Source of the DNA: Bacteroidetes bacterium UBA6661
GTDB lineage: Bacteria; Bacteroidota; Bacteroidia; AKYH767-A; OLB10
Assembly: GCA_002455375.1 (NCBI GenBank)
Contig: DKKR01000003.1
Location: 60,454-76,466, forward strand
Direction of reading: 5' to 3'
DNA length: 16,013 nt
Below the pieces are notes generated by a model. The model saw only the letters and a program-made list of their open reading frames with translations. It did not search any database and was not told the origin of the DNA. Each line of letters begins with the position of its first letter. Position 1 is the first letter of the stretch. Below, piece after piece: positions 7,900-14,598 of the stretch. Made by a program: the position numbers and the translations under genes.

Positions 7900-9687
7900 T
7901 TAATCAAGTTTCAACACAGCCATAAAAGCACTTTGTGGTATTTCAACACTGCCTACCTGTCGCATTCTCTTCTTGCCTTCTTTCTGTTTTTCCAAAAGTT
8001 TTCGCTTTCGCGAAATGTCACCACCATAACATTTTGCAGTTACATCTTTACGAATGGCTTTTACAGTTTCGCGAGCTATAATTTTAGCACCGATACTTGC
8101 CTGAATAATTATTTCGAATTGCTGACGTGTAATCAGCTCTTTTAATTTTTCGCAAATCTTTTTACCAAATGTATAAGAATGATCACGATGGATAAGTGCC
8201 GATAATGCATCAACAGGTTCGCTATTGAGTCTGATGTCGAGCTTTACCAAATCGCTTGTTTTGTAGCCTATTGGATGATAGTCGAATGAAGCATATCCTT
8301 TGGAAACCGATTTCAACTTGTCATAAAAATCAAAAACAATTTCTGCCAATGGCATTTCAAATATCAGTTCCACACGGTCTGTTGTAAGGTAGTTTTGGCC
8401 TATAATTACACCACGTTTGTTGATACATAAAGTCATGATGGCACCAATATATTCTGACTTTGTAATAATCTGTGCTTTAATATATGGCTCTTCAATGTGA
8501 TCCATTTTGCTTGGATCCGGAAAGTCACTTGGGTTGTGAATTTCATACACATCACCATTAGTAAGATACGATACATACGAAACGTTAGGGACGGTTGTAA
8601 TCACTGTCATGTTAAACTCGCGCTCCAATCTTTCCTGAATAATTTCCATGTGTAGCATTCCTAAAAAGCCGCAACGGAATCCGAATCCTAATGCTGCTGA
8701 CGATTCGGGCTCAAATACTAATGAAGCATCGTTCAACTGAAGTTTCTCCATTGATGAACGTAGCTCTTCATAGTCTTCAGTATCTACAGGATAAATTCCG
8801 GCAAATACCATTGGTTTAACATCTTCAAACCCCGAAATTGCTTCAGCACAAGGGTTTTCTAAAGTAGTGATGGTGTCACCCACTTTTACTTCTTTAGCAT
8901 CTTTAATGCCTGTAATGATATAGCCAACATTACCTGTTCCGATAGTTTTTGCAGGTATCTTGTCAAGTTTCAGAATACCAATTTCTTCAGCAATATAATT
9001 ACTGTTGGTAGCAACAAATTTTACTTTGTCACCCGATTTCATTTCGCCTTCAACAACTTTAAAGTAAGCAATAATACCTCTGAAAGAATTATATACAGAA
9101 TCAAATATTAATGCTTTAAGCGGAGCTTTTGGATTCCCTTTTGGCGCAGGAATACGATGCACAATTTCACGTAAAATATCATGAACACCCATGCCGGTTT
9201 TTCCACTGGCAGCCATAATCTCTTCACGTCTGCATCCTAACAAATCTACTATCTGATCTTTCACCAATTCAGGCTCTGCACTCGGAAGGTCAATTTTGTT
9301 TAAAACAGGGATAATAGTCAGGTCATGTTCAAGCGCTAAATAAAGATTGCTGATTGTTTGTGCCTGAATGCCCTGTGCAGCATCAACAATTAATAAAGCA
9401 CCTTCACAGGCGGCAATACTTCTTGATACTTCATACGAAAAGTCAACGTGACCGGGAGTGTCTATCAGATTCAGAACATATTTTTTCCCATCTAAAGTAT
9501 AATCCATTTGAATGGCATGGCTCTTAATGGTGATGCCCCGTTCGCGTTCCAGATCCATATCATCGAGCACTTGTGCCTGCATCTGTTGCTTGCTTATGGT
9601 ATTGGTATATTCAAGCAGACGGTCTGCAAGGGTGCTTTTGCCATGATCAATATGGGCAATGATGCAAAAATTTCTGATATTTTCCAT
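7900..9687 (-). CDS. lepA: Elongation factor 4 (LepA), ribosomal back-translocase GTPase
   Basis: LepA is a translational GTPase that binds stalled or mis-translocated ribosomes and affects initiation and elongation under stress. The 595 residues fit the family (about 600). The G domain shows AHIDHGKST (11-19), RGITI (50-54), DTPGH (77-81), NKID (130-133) and SGK (161-163). EF-G-like domains II, III and V follow, and the diagnostic EF4 C-terminal domain ends in YGGDISRKRKLLEKQKEGKK and IPQSAFMAVLKLD. This tail separates it from EF-G and TypA. The start MENIRNFCIIAHIDHGKST is typical. It is transcribed alone, convergent with the hydroxylase gene and divergent from the DinB-like gene. The upstream TATTTTTG promoter element ends only 7 bases from the ATG. 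Confidence 0.98.
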   Translation of the reverse strand: MENIRNFCIIAHIDHGKSTLADRLLEYTNTISKQQMQAQVLDDMDLERERGITIKSHAIQMDYTLDGKKYVLNLIDTPGHVDFSYEVSRSIAACEGALLIVDAAQGIQAQTISNLYLALEHDLTIIPVLNKIDLPSAEPELVKDQIVDLLGCRREEIMAASGKTGMGVHDILREIVHRIPAPKGNPKAPLKALIFDSVYNSFRGIIAYFKVVEGEMKSGDKVKFVATNSNYIAEEIGILKLDKIPAKTIGTGNVGYIITGIKDAKEVKVGDTITTLENPCAEAISGFEDVKPMVFAGIYPVDTEDYEELRSSMEKLQLNDASLVFEPESSAALGFGFRCGFLGMLHMEIIQERLEREFNMTVITTVPNVSYVSYLTNGDVYEIHNPSDFPDPSKMDHIEEPYIKAQIITKSEYIGAIMTLCINKRGVIIGQNYLTTDRVELIFEMPLAEIVFDFYDKLKSVSKGYASFDYHPIGYKTSDLVKLDIRLNSEPVDALSALIHRDHSYTFGKKICEKLKELITRQQFEIIIQASIGAKIIARETVKAIRKDVTAKCYGGDISRKRKLLEKQKEGKKRMRQVGSVEIPQSAFMAVLKLD

Positions 9688-9694
9688 TGGGCGG

Positions 9695-9725
9695 CAAAAA
9701 TAGCTTTTTTAAGCCTTCATACAAC
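9695..9725 (-). promoter_or_regulatory. Probable lepA promoter, with a very short leader
   Basis: On the minus strand, TATTTTTG (9702 down to 9695) matches TAnnTTTG exactly. GTTG (9725 down to 9722), one base off TTTG, precedes it with a 19-base spacer. The -7 element ends 7 bases before the lepA ATG, so the mRNA would be leaderless or have only a few leader bases. Confidence 0.55.
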
Positions 9726-9814
9726 CGGTTTTTTAGGGCATTTACAGCGTTATTTGTGGGACAGTTATTCAGGTGTTTTTCGGACTTTTGTAAACATTTT
9801 TTAAAAGAATTATT

Positions 9815-10333
9815 ATGGAAGAACTGCGTTATCCTATTGGTAAGTTTCAACTTCCGGGAATCATCACTTCCGAACAGTTCAGTAGCTGGAAAAATGATAT
9901 TGTCGCCTTACCATCAAAGGTGCAACAATTGACAGATGGTTTTAAAGCACATCATTGGTCGCAGACCTACAGACCTGACGGGTGGACAGCCTTACAGTTG
10001 GTGCATCATTTAGCTGATAGCCACATGAATTGTTTTATCCGTTTCAAATGGTCACTGACAGAGGAAAATCCTACTATAAAAGCTTATGATGAAAAAGCAT
10101 GGGCTAACCTTCCTGATGTGACTCAATCTTCACCGATGATTTCTATTCAACTGCTTCATGCATTGCATCAGCGCTGGATAAATCTTATCAATAATATGAC
10201 TGAACAGGATTTTGAAAAAACTTTTTTTCATCCCATTCAACAAAAAACACATAGCCTCAAAGGTGCTGTTGGACTTTATGCATGGCATGGAAATCATCAT
10301 CTTGCACATTTGAAAATTATTGCTGATAAATAA
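9815..10333 (+). CDS. DinB/YfiT-like metal-binding protein (putative bacillithiol transferase)
   Basis: This 172-residue soluble protein has the four-helix DinB/YfiT layout. The His motifs that bind a divalent metal in YfiT-type proteins are visible: LVHHLADSH (62-70) and YAWHGNHHLAHL (155-166). The start YPIGKFQLP and the later RPDGWTALQLVHHLADSHMN are characteristic of the YfiT subgroup, whose members are annotated as bacillithiol (thiol) S-transferases or putative metal-dependent hydrolases. The exact reaction is therefore not proven. Thiol-dependent detoxification is the best guess. It is divergent from lepA. A -7-like octamer GACTTTTG (9783-9790) lies 24 bases before the ATG. The start at 9815 gives the expected N-terminus. 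Its stop is flanked by an 11-base direct repeat. The cytochrome gene downstream is on the same strand but appears to have its own promoter. Confidence 0.85.
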   Translation: MEELRYPIGKFQLPGIITSEQFSSWKNDIVALPSKVQQLTDGFKAHHWSQTYRPDGWTALQLVHHLADSHMNCFIRFKWSLTEENPTIKAYDEKAWANLPDVTQSSPMISIQLLHALHQRWINLINNMTEQDFEKTFFHPIQQKTHSLKGAVGLYAWHGNHHLAHLKIIADK

Positions 10334-10357
10334 GTTTGTTAATGGCTTATTGCTGAT
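10317..10357 (+). repeat. 11-bp direct repeat around the end of the DinB-like gene
   Basis: TTATTGCTGAT occurs at 10317-10327, inside the last codons, and again at 10347-10357, just past the stop: two copies with a 30-base period. It may be a small tandem duplication. No function is apparent. Confidence 0.5.
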
Positions 10358-10372
10358 GATTTTTATTTTTTA

Positions 10373-10410
10373 TTTGACTAAATTTTGTTTCGAATGATTT
10401 TTGATTTTTG
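10373..10410 (+). promoter_or_regulatory. Candidate promoter of the cytochrome-mltG cluster
   Basis: TTTG (10373-10376) is followed after 19 bases by GATTTTTG (10396-10403), one base off TAnnTTTG. A second overlapping GATTTTTG copy sits at 10403-10410, 9 bases before the preferred ATG at 10420. The spacing of the first pair is ideal; the first base of the -7 element is not. Confidence 0.4.
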
Positions 10411-10419
10411 TTTGTGTTT

Positions 10420-12417
10420 ATGAGGCAAAAACTCATTGCTTTATCCGTACTCTTATTGATAGTGTTGTTGTTGAATTTTTGCACCACGCAAAAAAAACAA
10501 ACGCTGCCATTGCTTTCATCCTATGCAAGTCTGAATGATACGGTAAAATATGTGGGTAAAGAAACTTGCAGGTCGTGCCATGCCGAAATTTACAATACGT
10601 TTATGCAAACGGGAATGGGCAAATCATTTGATGTTGCTTCCAAACAAAAAACATCAGCAAAATTTAGTCATGCAGTTATTTATGATAAGTATAAAAACTT
10701 CTATTACCATCCATTTTGGCAAAACGATTCACTGCACTTGCTTGAATTCAGACTTGAAAATGGCGATACCGTTTATAAGCGAAATGAAGTAATCAATTTT
10801 ATTATTGGTTCGGGTCAACATACCAACTCACATATCATCAATACCAACGGTTACTTGAATCAGGCACCGGCAACTTTTTATACGCAAAGAGGTGAGTGGC
10901 ATTTGCCTCCCGGATTTGAAGATGGCAACAACACACGTTTTTCACGAATCATCGGTTTGGAATGTATGAGTTGTCATAACAGTTATCCGGATTTTGTTTT
11001 GGGGTCAGAAAATAAATACAATAAATTAGAGAGTGGCATCAACTGCGAGCGTTGTCATGGTCCGGGCGAATATCATGTTCAACAAAAACAAGCCGGTATT
11101 TTAGTTGATACTGCTAAGGAAATAGATTTTTCTATTGTGAATCCTGCTAAATTATCTATTGACCTGCAGTTTGATGTATGCATGCGCTGTCATTTGCAGG
11201 GTAATGCCGTGTTGAACAGCGATAAATCATTTTTCGATTTTAAGCCCGGTATGAAACTGAGTGATGTGATGAATGTGTTTGTTCCGCTTTATGAGGGTAA
11301 TGGTAATTCACATATCATGGCATCACATGCCGAAAGGCTTAAACAAAGCAGATGTTATATAGAAACAGCAAATAAAAATCATGTTAATCATCAGCCGTCT
11401 GAGTTAAGACCCGGAAAAAATGCTTTGACCTGTATTACCTGTCACAATCCGCATATCAGTGTGCGGCAAACTAATGACGACCATTTCAATGCAGTATGTA
11501 AAAATTGTCATCATACAGAAAATAGTTTATGCACTGAGAAGTTGGCCGTCCGCAGTAAGTCAAATGATAACTGCATTAGCTGCCACATGACATTTTCCGG
11601 CACATCAGATATTCCTCACGTCAGCATACACGACCATAAAATTAGTATTCCGTCAAAAGACAATACAGCGCATGAGCATAAAGTGTTTAAAGGAATTTAT
11701 TGTGTCAACAATCCAGCGGCTGACAGGAAGAGTAGGGGTAGAGCCTTTATAGCTTATTTTGAAAGATATGGTTATGATACAAGTGTGCTCGATTCTGCAC
11801 TAAACTGTTTTTCTGATGCAGGAAATGTTTCTCTCAAAGAAAACATTAATGAATTAGTTCAGATTTATTTTCTGAAGAATAGTTTTGCAAAAGTTATTGA
11901 GCTTACTTCGGCAATGCCTGATATGTTGAAGTTGCTGAATAAAAAATCTTATTCAAATACACATGCCTGGACAGCCTATCGGATAGGAGCATCTTTTCAG
12001 GCAATTGGAAAAATTGAAGCAGCATTACCTTTTTATAAACGTGCTGCAGAATTGGCACCCTATCATTTAGATGTTTTGAATAAATATGCCACAGCACTTT
12101 CTATTGCCGGTAATGTTAAAGAAGCGCAAAAAATATATGAGTTTATTTTAAAAGAATATCCAAAACATGTTTCGGCACTAACTAATCTTGGATTTATTTT
12201 TCTCTCCGAAAAAAATGACCCGCAGCAGGCATTGGCTTATTATAACAAAGCATTGGCACTCAATCCTGATTATGAACCTGCTTTAATGAACATGGCAGGG
12301 CTAATGCATTATATGAATAGAAATAAAGAGGCTATTGAATTTGTGAAACGCATCTTAAAAATTAGCCCCAACAACGAAGGGGCAAGACAATTGTTAAACC
12401 AACTGAAGTCAACATAA
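10420..12417 (+). CDS. Seven-haem c-type cytochrome with C-terminal TPR repeats
   Basis: With the ATG at 10420 the product has 665 residues; an upstream in-frame TTG (10408) would add four and looks less likely. Residues 1-20 form a hydrophobic export signal ending LLLNF before Cys21. This resembles a lipoprotein signal, but Phe at -1 is atypical, so lipidation is uncertain. Seven CxxCH haem-binding sites follow: 50-54, 182-186, 209-213, 254-258, 338-342, 360-364 and 385-389. The layout (IIGSGQHTNSHI, LPPGFED, GINCERCHGPG, ALTCITCHNPH, NCISCHM, HVSIHDHKI) fits a cytochrome c554-like family whose members often carry TPR tails and whose role is mostly undefined. TPR-like helices cover about 516-660 (AYRIGASFQAIGKIEAALPFYKRA, ALTNLGFIFLSEKNDPQQALAYYNKALALNP). 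Extracytoplasmic electron transfer is likely; substrate and partner are unknown. The stop codon is directly followed by the mltG ATG. Confidence 0.88.
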   Translation: MRQKLIALSVLLLIVLLLNFCTTQKKQTLPLLSSYASLNDTVKYVGKETCRSCHAEIYNTFMQTGMGKSFDVASKQKTSAKFSHAVIYDKYKNFYYHPFWQNDSLHLLEFRLENGDTVYKRNEVINFIIGSGQHTNSHIINTNGYLNQAPATFYTQRGEWHLPPGFEDGNNTRFSRIIGLECMSCHNSYPDFVLGSENKYNKLESGINCERCHGPGEYHVQQKQAGILVDTAKEIDFSIVNPAKLSIDLQFDVCMRCHLQGNAVLNSDKSFFDFKPGMKLSDVMNVFVPLYEGNGNSHIMASHAERLKQSRCYIETANKNHVNHQPSELRPGKNALTCITCHNPHISVRQTNDDHFNAVCKNCHHTENSLCTEKLAVRSKSNDNCISCHMTFSGTSDIPHVSIHDHKISIPSKDNTAHEHKVFKGIYCVNNPAADRKSRGRAFIAYFERYGYDTSVLDSALNCFSDAGNVSLKENINELVQIYFLKNSFAKVIELTSAMPDMLKLLNKKSYSNTHAWTAYRIGASFQAIGKIEAALPFYKRAAELAPYHLDVLNKYATALSIAGNVKEAQKIYEFILKEYPKHVSALTNLGFIFLSEKNDPQQALAYYNKALALNPDYEPALMNMAGLMHYMNRNKEAIEFVKRILKISPNNEGARQLLNQLKST

Positions 12418-13446
12418 ATGAAGAAAATACTTTTTTTAGTTTTAACCTTACTTTTATTAGCAGCCGCAGTTGTTGCATATATTTTTTATCAGAGAATATT
12501 TTCTCCGAATGTAAAGCTAAAAGACCATAAAACTTTTTTTTATATCAGAACAGGAAGCGATTTCAATCAGGTAGCAACAGAACTTACCGATCAGCATATT
12601 TTAATCAATACTGAATCTTTCAAATGGCTTGCAGAAAGAATGAATTATACAGAACGTGTAATTCCCGGTCGCTATGAGATTACTGACAATATGAACAACA
12701 GGCAGTTGTTGCAGTTGCTACGCTCCGGAAAACAGGTCCCCATTAAAATTACTTTTAATAATATCCGAACCAAGTCAGACCTTGCAAGTCGAATCAGCAA
12801 ACAAATTGAAGCAGACAGCACACAAATTGCAGCTATGCTCAGTGATAGCCTTCTGTTAAAAGAAGAAGCACTGAACAGCGACAATGTTTTATGTCTGTTT
12901 ATTCCCAACACTTATGAAATGTATTGGAATACTTCAGCAACAGATTTTTTTAAAAGAATGAAAAGGGAGTATGATAATTTTTGGAATACATCTCGCAGGC
13001 AGAAAGCAGAACAGCAAGGGTTAACACCTGTTCAGGTAAGTATATTGGCGTCTATTGTGCAATCAGAAACAAAGCAAAATGCCGAGAAGCCACGTGTAGC
13101 GGGAGTCTATCTTAACAGACTCAGACAAAACTGGAAACTGGAGGCAGATCCAACACTTGTTTTTGCATTAGGTGACTTTTCGATTAAACGAGTGCTGAAT
13201 GAATATAAAACTATTGATTCGCCATACAATACTTATAAATATTTCGGACTACCTCCCGGCCCTATTTGTTTACCTGATATTTCAAGTATTGATGCTGTTC
13301 TCAATGCTGAAAGCCACCAATTTATGTATTTCTGTGCTCGCGAAGATATGAGTGGTTTTCATTCTTTTGCGAAAGATTATAATACGCATCTGCTCAATGC
13401 CAGACGCTATCAGGCAGAACTGAACAGGCGTAACATTCGGAATTAA
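12418..13446 (+). CDS. mltG: Endolytic murein transglycosylase MltG
   Basis: MltG cuts nascent peptidoglycan glycan strands and is thought to set where elongation ends. The 342 residues match the family. There is one N-terminal membrane anchor (about 4-24) followed by a LysM-like region (about 40-110, with FYIRTGSDFNQVATEL and VIPGRYEI). The catalytic YceG domain follows, with FIPNTYEMYW, SILASIVQSET (208-218), VAGVYLNRLR, LEADPTLVFALG, SPYNTYKYFGLPPGPI and FHSFAKDYNTH. E217 aligns with the catalytic Glu218 of the E. coli enzyme; the preceding acidic residue (Glu216 in E. coli) is Gln215 here. The ATG starts at the base after the cytochrome stop, so translation is probably coupled to that gene. 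This pairing is not something I would expect from function. Confidence 0.95.
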   Translation: MKKILFLVLTLLLLAAAVVAYIFYQRIFSPNVKLKDHKTFFYIRTGSDFNQVATELTDQHILINTESFKWLAERMNYTERVIPGRYEITDNMNNRQLLQLLRSGKQVPIKITFNNIRTKSDLASRISKQIEADSTQIAAMLSDSLLLKEEALNSDNVLCLFIPNTYEMYWNTSATDFFKRMKREYDNFWNTSRRQKAEQQGLTPVQVSILASIVQSETKQNAEKPRVAGVYLNRLRQNWKLEADPTLVFALGDFSIKRVLNEYKTIDSPYNTYKYFGLPPGPICLPDISSIDAVLNAESHQFMYFCAREDMSGFHSFAKDYNTHLLNARRYQAELNRRNIRN

Positions 13447-13452
13447 TTCACT

Positions 13453-13470
13453 GTAAAACGGTATTTTTAC
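13453..13470 (+). promoter_or_regulatory. Small inverted repeat with a -7-like octamer upstream of the unknown secreted protein
   Basis: GTAAAA (13453-13458) and TTTTAC (13465-13470) form a 6-bp stem around CGGTAT. TATTTTTA (13462-13469), one base off TAnnTTTG, ends 10 bases before the ATG at 13480. No -33 TTTG is seen at the right distance. It could be a weak internal promoter, or chance in AT-rich DNA. Confidence 0.2.
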
Positions 13471-13479
13471 GCCAATATA

Positions 13480-14583
13480 ATGAGAAAAGGGTTTTTAATA
13501 GTTATTGCAGCACTTTTTATTACTGCTGATGTTTCTGCCAATCAGGTGGCTGCACTGCTCCGTGTTAAACGTAGTGAGCAGCCCGATACGCTCGGATTTA
13601 ATTTGGTCGAACAGCTTACTAAAATTACCTATCAGCTCATTCAACAGAATAAAATTAAATTGTGGGATTCACCATCCAAAGAAATTCAAATCACCGCAGC
13701 ATCACTTCAGGAAATTGAACAATCATCATCAACGTCATTTAAGGAGGAGGATGTTATTTATATTTATGAAAGTTGGACTGAAGCTAAACGAGAAATACAA
13801 ACCAAAACAATAGGAATAGGCTTTTCAAATCGCGATAGCCGTAATCAGGAAGTGTCCTATGGTTATGTTGATTATGCAGATTTAGTTCGTTTTTTGAATG
13901 AGAAGCCTGCAGAAGTAAATGCCAATGGCAACTATGGTGAGACACCTGCATTTTATCTTTCAGCTAAAAAATTTAATTTCAGTTTAGTGCAGTTTAATAA
14001 TAAAGTAATCCAGAGTGCAGATGAATCTCAAAAGACATTGAAGAGTTTTGTGGGAAGATCAGGATTCTCTGTTCCTCAGTCGGATTTTAGTATTGAAGAG
14101 TCCAAGAACATTGTTTATTTGGTGGACAGAAAACCCGGTGGTGATACATTACTGTCAAATAACAGCAGCAGTTTTTTTAGTGCTGTAGAGAACTATTTAC
14201 TATCCAACAAAGAGGAGTTTTTTAATCTCGGTGGCGACAAGGTTCAGAATTTTGTTAGTGGAAAACAAAGTCTTAGAGTTACCGCTATTGAAGTGAATGA
14301 GGTGTGGAAGAAAAACAAAGGACAGATTTATTACGAGCCAAAAAGTATTCGTTTTTATGTAAACGATTCTGCATTAAACATTATTCCGCTTTCTGAAATG
14401 ACTATGATGGATTTGGAAATCAATGGTCAGAAATTGGTGCTCACCTTGCTCGATAAAAAATTTAATTTCACAATAACAAGAATTAACTCACAGGATATTG
14501 CCTTGCGACAGGCTTTTGTTTATCTCAAAGCACTTCGCGAGTATCACTGGAATCAGCTGACAGAATTCGTAAAATATTATTGA
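13480..14583 (+). CDS. Secreted protein of unknown function with a probable internal duplication
   Basis: I do not recognise this 367-residue protein. It starts with a clear Sec signal peptide (MRKGFLIVIAALFITADVSA, likely cut after residue 20) and has no further membrane segment or lipobox, so it should be periplasmic or exported. Two parts look related, each running from a short loop into a KKFNF beta motif. In part one (about 52-190) KKFNFSLVQFNNK follows the IGIGFSNRD and SYGYVDYADL strands. In part two (about 240-355) KKFNFTITRINSQ follows IRFYVNDSALNIIPLSEM. Strands alternate with charged helices, and no catalytic motif is visible. The gene lies 33 bases after mltG and 15 bases before the phosphomutase, so it is probably cotranscribed. 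A 6-bp hairpin with TATTTTTA (13462-13469) lies in the upstream gap. Confidence 0.75.
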   Translation: MRKGFLIVIAALFITADVSANQVAALLRVKRSEQPDTLGFNLVEQLTKITYQLIQQNKIKLWDSPSKEIQITAASLQEIEQSSSTSFKEEDVIYIYESWTEAKREIQTKTIGIGFSNRDSRNQEVSYGYVDYADLVRFLNEKPAEVNANGNYGETPAFYLSAKKFNFSLVQFNNKVIQSADESQKTLKSFVGRSGFSVPQSDFSIEESKNIVYLVDRKPGGDTLLSNNSSSFFSAVENYLLSNKEEFFNLGGDKVQNFVSGKQSLRVTAIEVNEVWKKNKGQIYYEPKSIRFYVNDSALNIIPLSEMTMMDLEINGQKLVLTLLDKKFNFTITRINSQDIALRQAFVYLKALREYHWNQLTEFVKYY

Positions 14584-14598
14584 ACATTATAAAAATTT

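Noticed and set aside
7876..8145. Open frame on the plus strand inside the 3' part of lepA
   Set aside because: It lies wholly in the antisense of a highly conserved gene, its product is low-complexity, rich in F and S, and it shows no domain.
9508..9932. Two overlapping plus-strand frames covering the lepA start and the lepA/DinB gap
   Set aside because: They overlap the real lepA start, the probable lepA promoter and the real DinB frame, and their products look like translated noise.
10329..10351. AATAAG/CTTATT hairpin after the DinB-like gene as a terminator
   Set aside because: It is a six-base A/T-rich stem with an 11-base loop, too weak to call although a T-rich stretch follows.
10408..10419. 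TTG at 10408 as the cytochrome start
   Set aside because: ATG at 10420 gives a cleaner signal peptide and leaves room for the -7-like element; the TTG lies inside that element.
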